From assembly GCA_020248865.1 (NCBI GenBank), contig JADCGS010000003.1, forward strand, positions 1 to 64,000: a stretch of DNA of 64,000 nucleotides, given 5' to 3'. Of this stretch, positions 21,342 through 30,790 are shown piece after piece. The notes under the pieces were generated by a model, which saw nothing but the letters and a program-made list of their open reading frames with translations, was not told the DNA's origin and did not search any database. Origin of the DNA: Burkholderiales bacterium (GTDB lineage Bacteria > Pseudomonadota > Gammaproteobacteria > Burkholderiales > Burkholderiaceae_F). Within the stretch, counting starts at the first letter, position 1. Every line of letters begins with the position of its first letter. Made by a program: the position numbers and the translations under genes.

Positions 21342-21518
21342 CGGACTTCCGTCGTGCGGCGCGCCCGGAAGGAAATCTTCCTCGCAGCGGCCCAGCGCGA
21401 CGATTGTCCGGTCTGCGGCGCTGCTGCGCACGCGGCGAAACAACTGCTTACTCGGCTTACCCCGCTGCAACCCCGGGTGCGGCCAACGCACGTTCCGGCT
21501 GGCGCGGCCCCGCGGCGC

Positions 21519-22082
21519 TCAGGTGCGCGGCAGGGTGACGCCTGTCTGGCCCTGGTACTTGCCGCCCTTGTCCTTGTACGAGGTCTCGCACACCTCGTCG
21601 CTTTCGAGAAACAGCACCTGCGCGCAGCCCTCGCCCGCGTAGATCTTGGCCGGCAGCGGCGTGGTGTTGGAGAACTCGAGCGTCACATGCCCTTCCCACT
21701 CGGGCTCCAGCGGCGTGACGTTGACGATGATGCCGCAGCGGGCGTAAGTGCTCTTGCCCAGGCAGATGGTGAGCACGTTGCGCGGGATGCGAAAGTACTC
21801 GACGGTGCGCGCCAGCGCGAACGAGTTGGGCGGGATGATGCAGACATCGCCCGTGAAATCGACGAAGGAGTTGGGGTCGAACGCCTTGGGATCGACGATG
21901 GTCGAGTTGATGTTGGTGAAGATCTTGAATTCGCGTGCGCAGCGGATGTCGTAGCCGTAGCTGGAGGTGCCGTAGCTGACGATCCTGCGGCCATCGACCG
22001 TGCGCACCTGTCCCGGCTCGAATGGCTCGATCATGCCGCCGGCGGCCATGCGGCGGATCCACCTGTCGCTCTTGATGCTCAT
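21519..22082 (-). CDS. dcd: dCTP deaminase
   Basis: Deaminates dCTP to dUTP and ammonia, feeding dTMP synthesis. The 187-residue length and the blocks [41 protein letters not shown] and [13 protein letters not shown] are all canonical; the Arg-Cys-Gly motif with the following glutamate region carries the catalytic residues. It is divergent from the D-threonine-aldolase-like gene with only 55 bases between the two starts, so both promoters are squeezed into that gap. No partner follows it; the next gene, on the same strand, is the unrelated lipoprotein upstream. Confidence 0.97.
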   Translation of the reverse strand: MSIKSDRWIRRMAAGGMIEPFEPGQVRTVDGRRIVSYGTSSYGYDIRCAREFKIFTNINSTIVDPKAFDPNSFVDFTGDVCIIPPNSFALARTVEYFRIPRNVLTICLGKSTYARCGIIVNVTPLEPEWEGHVTLEFSNTTPLPAKIYAGEGCAQVLFLESDEVCETSYKDKGGKYQGQTGVTLPRT

Positions 22083-22137
22083 CGCTTCCCCGTACGAAAC
22101 GAGCCATGATTCTACGAGCCGGCCTAGACTTCACCCT

Positions 22138-23271
22138 ATGGATAACTCTTGGCAGCCGGCACGGCCTGGCGATTCGGTCAAGGACGTCGATACGCCGGCC
22201 CTGCTGCTGGACCTCGACCGTTTCGAGCGCAACCTGGAACGCCTGATGCAGGCGGTCGGTAGCCGGGTGCGCGTACGGCCACACGCCAAGAGCCACAAGT
22301 GCGTGCAGATCGCGCTGCGCCAGATGGCCGCAGGCTGCATCGGCGTGTGCGTGCAGAAAACCAGCGAGGCTGCCGCCATGCTCGCCGGGGGCGTGCACGA
22401 TGTGCTCATCACCAATGAAGTGGTAGGTGCGCGCAAGCTCGAGCGCCTGGCGGCCCTGGCGCGGCAGTACCCGCAGGCCCGGCTGGGGACGTGCGTCGAC
22501 AACCTTGACGTGGCCCGGCAGCTGGTGCGCCTGGTGGAGTCGCAGGGCGGCCGGCTCGACGTCTACATCGAGCTGGACGTCGGCCAAGGCCGCTGCGGAG
22601 TAGCGGCCCCGGCCGACGTCGTGCCGCTGGCAAAGGCCATCGTCGCCTGCGGTCGCCTCACGTTCATGGGTCTGCACGCCTACCACGGGGCGGCGCAGCA
22701 CCGCCGCGGCGTGGCCGAGCGCCGCGCCGCCGTGGAGCATGCCACGGTACGCGCTGCTGCCGCCCGCGCCGCGCTGCGCGCTTCCTCGCTGCCGTGCGAG
22801 ATCATCACCGGCGGCGGCACCGGCACCTTCCTGTACGAAGCACAGGGCGGCGTGTACGCCGAAGTGCAGCCGGGCTCCTTCGCACTGATGGACATCGACT
22901 ACGCGCGCAACGAGCCCGACCCGCAGTTGCCGCGCTTCGAGCAAGCGCTGACGATCTTGACCAGCGTGACTAGCGTACACAGCAACGAGGGCCACGGCCG
23001 GATCACGCTCGACGCCGGCCTGAAGGCGTTTTCGACCGACAGCGGGCTGCCGGTGCCGGCATTCGACGGCTGGCAGATCCGCTCGGTCTCCGACGAGCAC
23101 ACGGTCCTGCATCGCATCGCCGACGGACCTCCGGTGGCCATCGGGGACAAGGCGCTGCTGATTCCCTCGCATTGCGATCCGACCGTGAACCTGCACGACT
23201 GGATCGTCGCCACCCGCGGCGGCCAGGTCGAGGCGGCCTGGCGCGTCGACGCCCGTGGCGCCGTGTTCTAG
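22138..23271 (+). CDS. DSD1-family PLP enzyme (D-threonine aldolase / D-serine dehydratase-like)
   Basis: A 377-residue fold-III PLP enzyme like those splitting D-threonine to glycine and acetaldehyde or dehydrating D-serine. The N-terminal alanine-racemase-like barrel has DTPALLLDLDRFERNL and the PLP lysine in RPHAKSHKC. The PLP-phosphate region ITGGGTGTF follows, and the C-terminal domain ends with PSHCDPTVNLHD, whose His and Cys bind the zinc/metal of this family. The ATG at 22138 starts just before the first conserved block. Which of the two reactions it carries out is not decided by the sequence. It is divergent from dcd. Confidence 0.88.
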   Translation: MDNSWQPARPGDSVKDVDTPALLLDLDRFERNLERLMQAVGSRVRVRPHAKSHKCVQIALRQMAAGCIGVCVQKTSEAAAMLAGGVHDVLITNEVVGARKLERLAALARQYPQARLGTCVDNLDVARQLVRLVESQGGRLDVYIELDVGQGRCGVAAPADVVPLAKAIVACGRLTFMGLHAYHGAAQHRRGVAERRAAVEHATVRAAAARAALRASSLPCEIITGGGTGTFLYEAQGGVYAEVQPGSFALMDIDYARNEPDPQLPRFEQALTILTSVTSVHSNEGHGRITLDAGLKAFSTDSGLPVPAFDGWQIRSVSDEHTVLHRIADGPPVAIGDKALLIPSHCDPTVNLHDWIVATRGGQVEAAWRVDARGAVF

Positions 23272-23426
23272 CCGCAGCCATGGCGTAAGTCGTCCGCACG
23301 CCGTGCGTCCGCAGCAGCGGCCGATTTGGCGCCATAAGTGAGGCCTGCTCGAGGTCATGGCCCTGGGACTGCCTTGCTACCCTCCTAGCGCGAGAAGCCT
23401 CGCGAGGCTGAATCGAGGGCGCGTCC

Positions 23427-24014
23427 ATGGACAGTTCCAACTACTACGTACCGCCCGGCGAAGGCGGGGCGAGCGCCACCCGGCTGGCGCTTTCGGTGGA
23501 CCCCGAGGCGATCGGTCTGATGAAGCATGCATCCGAGATTGGTCACTTGATCGACTCGTGGTTGCAGAACCCGGCCCAGGCCATCGCGCCGATGGCGGCC
23601 TACCGGCTCGGGCGCAAGCTGGAGCGTTTTCGCCTGGCCGCCCGGTTGTCGGAGGGCCGCGCTTCCAAGCCGGCGCGGGCCACTCTCGACGGACTAAGGA
23701 CCGAACTCAAGTGCTACCCGGCGCCGGCGGCGCTGCTGGAGGCCATCGCCCGCGCCTACTACGAGGCCGAGCGGCTCGAAGCCGCCAGCACACCCCCCGC
23801 GACCGTCGAGCGCAAGGCCTTCACGATGAATGGCATCGATGGCGCCACCGCTGCCGCCGCGCAAGGCGACGAGGAGTACGAAGAAAAGGCGGCGGGGCGC
23901 GGCTCGCCGCTGCGCTGGGTGCTGCCCGGTCTCATCGTGGTCGGCGGTATGGTTGTCGCCGCCACCGACTACGGTCCGCAGTTGCTGCAGCACCTGCGCG
24001 CGCTGCTGCCCTGA
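23427..24014 (+). CDS. Unknown protein with C-terminal membrane anchor
   Basis: A 195-residue protein I do not recognise. The N-terminal two thirds are soluble and rich in Ala, Arg and Glu, probably helical (SEIGHLIDSWLQNPAQAIAP, then YRLGRKLERFRLAARL). An acidic stretch (GDEEYEEK) precedes one transmembrane helix, RWVLPGLIVVGGMVVAATDY, near residues 165-185, and a short tail. It is likely tail-anchored in the inner membrane with the bulk in the cytoplasm. The ATG at 23427 lies about 155 bases after the preceding gene and the codon composition matches real genes of the window. Confidence 0.6.
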   Translation: MDSSNYYVPPGEGGASATRLALSVDPEAIGLMKHASEIGHLIDSWLQNPAQAIAPMAAYRLGRKLERFRLAARLSEGRASKPARATLDGLRTELKCYPAPAALLEAIARAYYEAERLEAASTPPATVERKAFTMNGIDGATAAAAQGDEEYEEKAAGRGSPLRWVLPGLIVVGGMVVAATDYGPQLLQHLRALLP

Positions 24015-24353
24015 TCGACGGCAGTGCCTGCTCGGCGCTCCCGAACCCCTCCCGACGACCGAAAGCCCCGGAGCCGGCCTTCAATCTGCATGCATCGCCA
24101 CCGTGACGATGTCTTGCTCCCGACCGCGGAGCAGCAAGCTGGAACGCAGCTGCAAACCCGGTCCCGCGCAAGTCGATGCCGTGCAGTGTCTGCTCGCCTT
24201 GCCGTCGGGCAAACGTGGGCAGCGCGGCGATGTCCGCCACGCTTCCTCAAAGGGCGCCGTCGATGCCGAACCCAGCGGGCAGTGAATGCACCGCCACCTC
24301 GCATTGCACGGCTGCCTGCAGGGCCGGACCGGCGATGCGCAAGCTTGGCGACC
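24015..24353. other. Gap without an intact gene
   Basis: About 340 bases between the unknown membrane-anchored gene and the small lipoprotein gene. Several short frames overlap here on both strands, but none has a plausible start, length or recognisable family. Two minus-strand pieces in different frames (24247-24353 and 24015-24240) have fairly protein-like composition and could be a decayed gene with a frameshift; I cannot support this further. Confidence 0.4.
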
Positions 24354-24527
24354 TTACTTGGCCGCCTGCTCTGCCTCGGCCCGCCGCCGGGCCGCCTCGT
24401 CCTGGGCCTTCTGCAGGTCGTCCTTGACGCGGTCGATGGTCTTCTCTCGGGTCGGCAGGGGCGTGCTCTGAGGCTGGCACCCAACCAGCGCGCCTGCAAC
24501 CATGACCGCGACGAATCGGTACCGCAT
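24354..24527 (-). CDS. Small lipoprotein of the coxG-like cluster
   Basis: A 57-residue protein beginning MRYRFVAVMVAGALVGC, a signal peptide with lipobox ALVGC, followed by a charged helical tail (REKTIDRVKDDLQKAQDEAA) that looks like a short coiled coil. Its ATG overlaps the coxG-like stop by one base (TGATG), so it is translationally coupled to it. The family is unknown. The coupling and position as last gene of the MoxR-VWA-CoxG run suggest that it works with them at the membrane. Confidence 0.7.
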   Translation of the reverse strand: MRYRFVAVMVAGALVGCQPQSTPLPTREKTIDRVKDDLQKAQDEAARRRAEAEQAAK

Positions 24528-25084
24528 CAACGCCGCCCAAACAGGCGCTTGAGGAAGGCCTTGAACAAGTCCCAAAGGCTGAACGTGGCCGCTGGCGGAG
24601 CGCTCGCCAGCGCCGCCTCGGGTGCGCCGGCAATGCGCGCACGCGCCGCCAGCTGCTGCGAGAACGCCTCGAAGAACTTGTCGGCGGTGGCGCCGGCGGC
24701 CGCGTCGATCAGCCGCGAGCCCACCTGCGCCAGCTTGCCGCCCACCTGCGCATTCGCCAGGTAGACGAGTTGAGTCGCGGCCGCACCCTGCGCAACCAGC
24801 TTCACCTGGGCCGCACCGCGCGCAAAGCCGGCCGCCCCGCCGCTGCCCTCGAACTTGAGCGTGTAGCTCTCGGGCGCGACCACGTCGGCCATCTCCAGCG
24901 TGCCCTTGAACTTCGACTTCACCGGGCCGACTGCCGCGGTCATCAGGATTTCGTAGCGGTTGCCCTCCAGCGCGGTGATGCTGTCGCAGCCGGGGATGCA
25001 AAGCTTCAGCAGTTCCACGTCGGTCAGCGCGGCCCAGGCAGCAGCCTGGTCGGCGGGCAGCAGGCGTTCACCTTTCAGTTCCAT
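24527..25084 (-). CDS. CoxG-like SRPBCC protein
   Basis: A 185-residue member of the carbon monoxide dehydrogenase subunit G family (SRPBCC/START fold, hydrophobic cavity). It starts MELKGERLLPADQAAAWAAL and has the typical CIPGCDSI, GPVKSKFKGTLEM and GGKLAQVGSRLIDAAA segments. After the domain comes a 35-residue Ala-rich linker and an amphipathic basic C-terminal helix (FSLWDLFKAFLKRLFGRR) that probably attaches to the membrane, as proposed for CoxG. It overlaps the VWA gene by ten bases. No CO dehydrogenase large, medium or small subunit is in the window, so the partner enzyme is unknown. Confidence 0.85.
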   Translation of the reverse strand: MELKGERLLPADQAAAWAALTDVELLKLCIPGCDSITALEGNRYEILMTAAVGPVKSKFKGTLEMADVVAPESYTLKFEGSGGAAGFARGAAQVKLVAQGAAATQLVYLANAQVGGKLAQVGSRLIDAAAGATADKFFEAFSQQLAARARIAGAPEAALASAPPAATFSLWDLFKAFLKRLFGRR

Positions 25085-26310
25085 GGCGCGTCGATTCCGG
25101 CGCGGGCAGGCGCGCGATGCGCCAGCACGTCGACCAGTTGTTGGAGACTGTCGACATTGTGCACCGGCAGGAACTCGTCCACATGCGGCAGCATGGCGCG
25201 GATGCCGCGCGCCTTGGGCTCGAAGGCGTCGTAGCGCAGCAGCGGGTTGAGCCAGACCAGCCGCCGGCAGCTCTTGCCCAGGCGCTCGGTCTGGCGCGCC
25301 AGATCGTCCAGCCCGCTGTGCTCCAGCCCGTCGGTGACCAGCAGCACGGTCGGGCTGCCCGACAGCACCCGCCGCGCCCAGTGCCGGTTGAACTCAGCCA
25401 GCGACTGGGCGATCCGCGTGCCGCCGGACCAGTCGGCCACGGCACTGACCACCGCGGCCAGCGCCCGGTCCGGGTCCTGCGCGCGCAAGGCCCGCGTGAT
25501 GTTGGTCAGGCGCGTGCCGAAGACGAAGGCGTGCACGCGATGGTCGGCGGCGCGGCGCCCGCCGGCCAGTCCGTGCATGAAGTGCAGGAAGGTGCGCGAG
25601 TAGCGGCTCATCGAGCCCGAGATGTCGAGCAGTACCACCAGCGGCTCGGGCCGGGTGCGGCGGCGCCGGCGCGGCAGCGCCGCGATGGCACCACCATGGC
25701 GCGCCGCCTGGCGCAGCAGCGCGCGCAGGTCGATGCGCGGGCCGCGTGGCGCCGGCTGCTGACGCCGGCTGCGCAACTGGCAGAAAAATGGCGTGATCTC
25801 GCCGAGCAGCCGGCGCGCCGCATCCCACTCGGCGGCAGTCATGGTGTCGAAGTCGGCCTTACGCAGTTGCTCGCGTGCGCTGGCGGTCATCTGCGCATCG
25901 ATCTCGATCCGCTCGGGTGGCGCCGACGGCGGCTGGCGCGGCGCGCTGCCGAGCGCCTCGCCGAGCCGGCGGTTCTCCGGCGGCGGCGGCGGTGCGCCGC
26001 CCTGCTTGTCGCTGACCTGCGGCAGCAGCATGCGCATCATCTGCCCGAGCAGATCGGGATCCTTCCAGAACACGTGGAAGGCCTGGTCGAACAGCAGCCG
26101 GTGCTCGGCGCGGTCCACCAGGCAGCAGTGCAGCGTCGCATACAGGTCCTCGCGCGAGCCGAGCCCGGCCACCTGCAGCGCCTGCAGCGCCAGCAGCACG
26201 CGGTCGGTGCCCACCGGCACGCCGGCCCGGCGCAGCACGCGGGCAAAATGCACCGCGTTGTCGGCCAGGTGGCCGGGCAGTTGCGCTTCGTGGGCGCGGT
26301 ACTCGGTCAT
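25075..26310 (-). CDS. VWA-domain protein, CoxE-like
   Basis: A 411-residue protein. The N-terminal half is helical and is followed by a Pro-rich break (GAPPPPPENRR). The C-terminal half is a von Willebrand A domain with an intact metal site: LLDISGSMSRYS, then GGTRIAQSL and VTDGLEHSG. Its frame stays open upstream across part of the ATPase gene, but MTEYRAHEAQ at 26310 is the natural start. MoxR ATPase plus VWA pairs act as chaperones that insert metal cofactors or assemble complexes; in Oligotropha CoxD and CoxE mature the Mo/Cu centre of CO dehydrogenase. Here the client is unknown. Confidence 0.88.
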   Translation of the reverse strand: MTEYRAHEAQLPGHLADNAVHFARVLRRAGVPVGTDRVLLALQALQVAGLGSREDLYATLHCCLVDRAEHRLLFDQAFHVFWKDPDLLGQMMRMLLPQVSDKQGGAPPPPPENRRLGEALGSAPRQPPSAPPERIEIDAQMTASAREQLRKADFDTMTAAEWDAARRLLGEITPFFCQLRSRRQQPAPRGPRIDLRALLRQAARHGGAIAALPRRRRRTRPEPLVVLLDISGSMSRYSRTFLHFMHGLAGGRRAADHRVHAFVFGTRLTNITRALRAQDPDRALAAVVSAVADWSGGTRIAQSLAEFNRHWARRVLSGSPTVLLVTDGLEHSGLDDLARQTERLGKSCRRLVWLNPLLRYDAFEPKARGIRAMLPHVDEFLPVHNVDSLQQLVDVLAHRAPARAGIDAPWN

Positions 26311-26435
26311 CGCGGATGGGGCGTAGGTGTCATCGGGAAGCCTGCGCGAGGGTTGGGCCGCAACTGCCACGGCCGCCCAGGCGCACCGGCGCGGGCCGCT
26401 CCGTACGGCCCGTGCACTGCGGCCGTGACGATGGG

Positions 26436-27335
26436 CTATGCGGCCGCTTCCGCCCGGATCTTCTCCACCAGCCGCGCCGCCTCCGAACCCTGCACGCGAG
26501 CGATGTCGTCCTGGTACTTCAGCAGCACGCCGAGCGTATTGTTGACCACCTCGGGCTCCAGGACCACGCTGTCGAGTGCCAGCAGCGCGCGCGACCACTC
26601 GATGGTCTCGGCCACGCCGGGCAGCTTGTACAGGTCCATGCGCCGCAGCTCCTGAATGAAGGCGACGATCTGCCGGCTCAGCGCCTCCTTGGCAGCGGGC
26701 ACCTTGCGCCGGACGATCTCGAATTCGCGCGCCGCGCCGGGATAGTCCACCCAGTGATAGATGCAGCGGCGCTTGACCGCGTCGTGGATCTCGCGCGTGC
26801 GGTTGGAGGTCAGGATCACCACCGGCGGCGTGGCGGCCTTGACCGTCTTCCACTCTGGAATCGTGATCTGAAAGTCCGCCAGGATTTCGAGCAGGTAGGC
26901 CTCGAACGGCTCGTCCGTGCGGTCCAGTTCGTCGATCAGCAATACCGGCGGCACCGGGTGCGGAAACAAGGCGCGCAGCAGCGGCCGCTCGATCAGGAAA
27001 CGCTCGGTGAACAGGCCGGCGGCCAGGCGTTCGCGCTCTTCGTGCGCGGCCTCGGCCAGGCGGATCTCCAGCATCTGCGCGGCGTAGTTCCATTCGTAGG
27101 CCGCACCGGCGACGTCGAGCCCCTCGTAGCACTGCAGGCGGATCAGCTCGGCGCCCAGGCCGGCGGCCAGCACCTTGGCGATCTCGGTCTTGCCGGTGCC
27201 CGGCTCGCCTTCGAGGAACAGCGGACGCTGCAGCTTCAGTGCCAGGAACACGGCCGTGGCCAACTGGCGGTCGGCTACGTAGTCCTGGGCGGCCAGCAGG
27301 CTGGCCGTGGCGTCGATCGATAGTGGAGCCGGCAT
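26436..27335 (-). CDS. MoxR-family AAA+ ATPase, CoxD-like
   Basis: A 299-residue AAA+ ATPase. Walker A is GEPGTGKTEIAK, Walker B VLLIDELDRTDE, sensor 1 ILTSNRTRE and the arginine-finger region VKRRCIYHWVDYP. It has the MoxR insert and C-terminal lid helices, and in sequence is closest to the type placed next to cox genes. It is the first gene of the MoxR-VWA-CoxG-lipoprotein run, 125 bases ahead of the VWA gene. It begins with MPAPLSIDATASLLAAQDYV. AlgR lies 43 bases upstream on the same strand, so read-through from the algZ-algR promoter is possible. Confidence 0.9.
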   Translation of the reverse strand: MPAPLSIDATASLLAAQDYVADRQLATAVFLALKLQRPLFLEGEPGTGKTEIAKVLAAGLGAELIRLQCYEGLDVAGAAYEWNYAAQMLEIRLAEAAHEERERLAAGLFTERFLIERPLLRALFPHPVPPVLLIDELDRTDEPFEAYLLEILADFQITIPEWKTVKAATPPVVILTSNRTREIHDAVKRRCIYHWVDYPGAAREFEIVRRKVPAAKEALSRQIVAFIQELRRMDLYKLPGVAETIEWSRALLALDSVVLEPEVVNNTLGVLLKYQDDIARVQGSEAARLVEKIRAEAAA

Positions 27336-27378
27336 GGTGCAACCTTAGCTGATCCGCGGCGACTTCCGGACGGCCGGC

Positions 27379-28167
27379 TCAGCCCGGCCGCACCGCTTCC
27401 TTGACCATGGGCCACTGGCGGCGCGAGATGGGCAGCTTCTCCGGCAAGCCCTTCAGCAGGACCACCCAGTGGCCGTCGGACGATTCGCCCTCCTCGTCGG
27501 CCTCGCCGCGCACCCGCTGGAAGCCGAGAATCGCCGCGCGCGCCACCAGGGCGTTGCGGTGGACGCGAACGAATCGCTCGCCGAACTCTTGCTCGAACGA
27601 GGCCAGCGATTCCTCGGTCAGGTGCTCGCGCGCCAGCGTACGAATCGTCACGTACTTGAGCTCGGCCCGCAGGTACACGATGTCGTCCACCGGCACCAGG
27701 ATCATCCGGCCGCGCTCGGATACCGTCAGGTGCGTGCGGGAGGCGCCGAGCGACTGTGCCGCCTGCGCCAGCTTGCTGTCGTTGGGGCGCAGCCGCTCGG
27801 CACGCGCCAGAGTGGCGACTAGCCGCTCGGCGCCGACCGGCTTGAGCAGGTAGTCGAGCGCCTGCACGTCGAAAGCGGCCAGCGCGTGCTCGTCGTAGGC
27901 GGTGACGAAAACCACCGCCGGCGGCGGTTCGGTCTCGGTGGCGCGGGCGGACAGGTGGCGCGCCACCTCCAGGCCGTCCATGCCAGGCATGTGGATGTCG
28001 AGCAGCACCACGTCGGGCCGCAGTTGCTCCACGGCGGTCAGCGCCTTCAGCCCGCCGTCCGCCTCGCCGGCCACGGTCAGGGCTACGCGCTCGGCGCAGT
28101 CGGCCAGGACCTGCCGCAGGCGCGCCCTCGCCGGCGGTTCATCGTCGACAATCAGGACGCGCAGCAT
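27379..28167 (-). CDS. algR: LytTR response regulator, AlgR-like
   Basis: A 262-residue regulator. The receiver domain holds D8/D9, the phosphoacceptor Asp57 in VVLLDIHMPG and the Lys of YLLKPV. The LytTR DNA-binding domain (about 145-260) has the typical DDIVYLRAELKYVTIRT, FVRVHRNALVAR and the closing LPISRRQWPMVKEAV. This organisation and the argH-algZ-algR neighbourhood are those of AlgR, which controls alginate, twitching motility and other traits in Pseudomonas; its targets here are unknown. It follows the kinase by 19 bases. Confidence 0.9.
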   Translation of the reverse strand: MLRVLIVDDEPPARARLRQVLADCAERVALTVAGEADGGLKALTAVEQLRPDVVLLDIHMPGMDGLEVARHLSARATETEPPPAVVFVTAYDEHALAAFDVQALDYLLKPVGAERLVATLARAERLRPNDSKLAQAAQSLGASRTHLTVSERGRMILVPVDDIVYLRAELKYVTIRTLAREHLTEESLASFEQEFGERFVRVHRNALVARAAILGFQRVRGEADEEGESSDGHWVVLLKGLPEKLPISRRQWPMVKEAVRPG

Positions 28168-28186
28168 GCAGGCCTCGAACAGTGCA

Positions 28187-29272
28187 TCAAGCCTTGTTAT
28201 CCACCGGAATGCTCATCGTCAACTCGAAGCGGTCGCGCCGCACCCGCGCCTCGAGCCGAGCCTCCAGATCGTAGATTAGCGCCAGACGGCCGCGGATATT
28301 GGTGAGGCCGATCTGGTTACCTTCTCGCTGGATCGGCTCGTGCGCAATCGGGTTGGACACGAACACTTCGAGATTGAAACCGTGCTGGCGGATGCGAACC
28401 ACGATCCGGCAGTCGCCAGCGATCTTTTCCGCACCATAGCGCACCGCGTTTTCGATTACGGGCTGCAGAAGCAGTTGCGGCACCCGCGCACGGGGATGGG
28501 TGGGCCCTATCTGCCACTCGACCTGCAGCCGCTCGCCCAGCCGCGTCCGCTCGATCTCAACGTACTTGCGGCACAGCTCCAGTTCCTGCTCCAGCGGCAC
28601 CAGCTTGCGCACGTCGCCCATGACGGCGCGGAATAGGTCGGCGATATTCTCCAGCATCCGTTCGGCGCGACGCGGGTCCTCCCGGACCACCGCCAGCGCA
28701 GCATTCAGGCTGTTGAAGAAGAAGTGAGGGCGGATACGCGACTGCAACGCCTGGAAGCGCGCCTCGACCATGGCCGGCGAGAACGCCCGCGCTCGCAGTT
28801 CAAGGTAGTGCTGGATGGCAGCCCCGGCCACGAGGGCGGCGAAGGGATAGACGAGCAAGGCCAGATCGCCAGCCTGCGCCCTCAGCGGCTCCAGCGCCAT
28901 GAGCAGCACGAGTGTCAGGGCGGCCGGTACACCCCAGGCGAGCACCCGCTGCAACGACGGTCGTAGCGCCGGCAGGCTGCGCCGAAGCAAGCACCAGAGG
29001 ATGAGCGTGAGCAGCGCCAGCGGCTCGACCGGCGCAGCCAGTACCAGGAAACGGTCGACCCAGCGCTCGGGCGTGCCCGCTGCCGCCAGCGCCACCAACA
29101 ACAGCGCCAGGTTGACCGCCGCCAGCACACGCAGCACCACGCCCAGGTTGCAGCCGTCGGGAATGACCTGGCGCGGCGTCGGCAGCGCCGTCTCGGCGCG
29201 CGACTCGAGCGGCATCCGCACGGCAGCAGGCTTGTTCACTGGACTCCTATACTCCGCTGCCAGTTCCGACAC
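28187..29272 (-). CDS. algZ: Sensor histidine kinase, AlgZ/FimS-like
   Basis: A 361-residue kinase paired with the following AlgR. A 40-residue cytoplasmic tail precedes four hydrophobic segments (about 43-65, 76-96, 112-130, 136-155). The His_kinase domain has His183 in [17 protein letters not shown], and the ATPase region has [13 protein letters not shown]. The DxGxG element expected of full kinases is replaced by [10 protein letters not shown], and the G2 box is weak ([13 protein letters not shown]), as known for AlgZ/FimS-type kinases. It is divergent from argH across 57 bases, the arrangement seen in Pseudomonas and Burkholderiales. Confidence 0.9.
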   Translation of the reverse strand: MSELAAEYRSPVNKPAAVRMPLESRAETALPTPRQVIPDGCNLGVVLRVLAAVNLALLLVALAAAGTPERWVDRFLVLAAPVEPLALLTLILWCLLRRSLPALRPSLQRVLAWGVPAALTLVLLMALEPLRAQAGDLALLVYPFAALVAGAAIQHYLELRARAFSPAMVEARFQALQSRIRPHFFFNSLNAALAVVREDPRRAERMLENIADLFRAVMGDVRKLVPLEQELELCRKYVEIERTRLGERLQVEWQIGPTHPRARVPQLLLQPVIENAVRYGAEKIAGDCRIVVRIRQHGFNLEVFVSNPIAHEPIQREGNQIGLTNIRGRLALIYDLEARLEARVRRDRFELTMSIPVDNKA

Positions 29273-29329
29273 TCCACAGACACAGCGGGCGGCGCGAGTC
29301 TTGCACAGGGCGCCGAACGCTCAAAACAC

Positions 29330-30790
29330 ATGGCCGCCTCCGCTTCCTCCCCTGCCGGCGCCGCAACTTCCGCGTCGCCCGTCCCGGCTCATGCCTCCTC
29401 CCTGCACGCCAAAGACAGCGGCTGGTCCGGCCGCTTTGCCGAGCCGGTCGCCGACTTCGTGCTGCGCTACACGGCCAGCGTGAGCTTCGACCAGCGGCTG
29501 GCTGCGGCCGACATCGCAGGCTCGCTGGCGCACGCCGCCATGCTGCACGAGGTCGGCGTGCTCAGCGGCCAGGACCTGGCGGACATCGAGCGCGGCATGG
29601 CTCACATTCGGGGCGAGATCGAGCGCGGCGAGTTCACCTGGCAGCTGGCGCTGGAGGACGTGCACCTGAACATCGAGCGGCGCCTGACGGAACTGGTGGG
29701 CGACGCCGGCAAGCGGCTGCACACCGGCCGCTCGCGCAACGACCAGGTGGCCACCGACGTGCGCCTGTGGCTGCGCGGCGAGATCGACGCCATCTTGGCC
29801 CTGCTGCGCGACGTGCAGCGCGCCCTCGTCGCGCAGGCGGCCATGCACGCGTCGACCATCATGCCGGGCTTCACCCACCTGCAGGTGGCGCAGCCGGTCA
29901 CCTTCGGCCACCACCTGCTGGCCTACGTGGAGATGTTCGAGCGCGATGCCGAGCGCCTGGCCGATGCGCGCCGTCGCCTCAACCGCCTGCCGCTCGGTGC
30001 CGCCGCGCTTGCCGGCACCAGTTTTCCGATCGACCGCGCCTTCGTGGCACAGCGGTTGGGCTTCGACGGCCTGTGCGAGAACTCGCTCGACGCGGTGAGC
30101 GACCGCGACTTCGCCATCGAGTTCTGCGCCGCCGCCGCGCTGGTGATGACGCATGTGTCGCGGCTGGCGGAGGAGCTGGTGCTGTGGATGAGCCCGCGCT
30201 ACGGCTTCATCCGCCTGCCGGACCGCTTCACCACCGGCTCGTCGATCATGCCGCAGAAGAAGAACCCCGACGTGCCAGAGCTGGCGCGCGGCAAGAGCGG
30301 CCGCGTGACGGGCCACCTCGTGAGCCTGCTGATGCTTATGAAAGGCCAGCCGCTGGCCTACAACAAGGACAACCAGGAGGACAAGGAGCCGCTGTTCGAC
30401 ACGGTGGACACGCTGCGCGGCACCCTGCGGGCCTTTGCCGAGATGCTCCCGGGCCTCGAAGTCGACGCGGCCGCCATGCGCCGCGCCGCGCTCGAGGGCT
30501 TTGCCACGGCCACCGACCTGGCCGACCACCTGGTCAAGCGCGGCCTGCCGTTTCGCGATGCGCACGAAGCGGTGGCGCGGGTCGTGCGGCTGGCGGCCGA
30601 GCGGCAATGCGACTTGGCCGACCTGCCCCTGGCGGACCTGCAACGGTTCGCGCCGCAGGTCGGCCCCGAGGTCCATGCGCTCCTCGCCGTGGAGGGGTCC
30701 GTGGCCGCGCGCGCGCACGTCGGCGGCACCGCGCCGGCGCAAGTGCTGGCGCAGGTGGCAGGTTGGCGCAGCCGGCTTGCCATGGCGTGA
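29330..30790 (+). CDS. argH: Argininosuccinate lyase
   Basis: Last step of arginine synthesis: splits argininosuccinate to arginine and fumarate. The 486 residues include a 27-residue Ala/Ser-rich N-terminal extension before the usual [13 protein letters not shown]. All three fumarase-superfamily signatures are present: [26 protein letters not shown] second block and the catalytic loop [12 protein letters not shown] at about 303-314. A shorter start inside the extension cannot be ruled out. It is divergent from algZ. Confidence 0.97.
   Translation: MAASASSPAGAATSASPVPAHASSLHAKDSGWSGRFAEPVADFVLRYTASVSFDQRLAAADIAGSLAHAAMLHEVGVLSGQDLADIERGMAHIRGEIERGEFTWQLALEDVHLNIERRLTELVGDAGKRLHTGRSRNDQVATDVRLWLRGEIDAILALLRDVQRALVAQAAMHASTIMPGFTHLQVAQPVTFGHHLLAYVEMFERDAERLADARRRLNRLPLGAAALAGTSFPIDRAFVAQRLGFDGLCENSLDAVSDRDFAIEFCAAAALVMTHVSRLAEELVLWMSPRYGFIRLPDRFTTGSSIMPQKKNPDVPELARGKSGRVTGHLVSLLMLMKGQPLAYNKDNQEDKEPLFDTVDTLRGTLRAFAEMLPGLEVDAAAMRRAALEGFATATDLADHLVKRGLPFRDAHEAVARVVRLAAERQCDLADLPLADLQRFAPQVGPEVHALLAVEGSVAARAHVGGTAPAQVLAQVAGWRSRLAMA

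Noticed and set aside
24354..27335. CO oxidation locus
   Set aside because: Only maturation/anchoring-type genes are present; no large, medium or small CO dehydrogenase subunit is in the window.
25075..27342. Apparent fusion of the MoxR region to the VWA protein
   Set aside because: The upstream part reads the ATPase gene in the wrong frame. Each protein has its own start and normal length.
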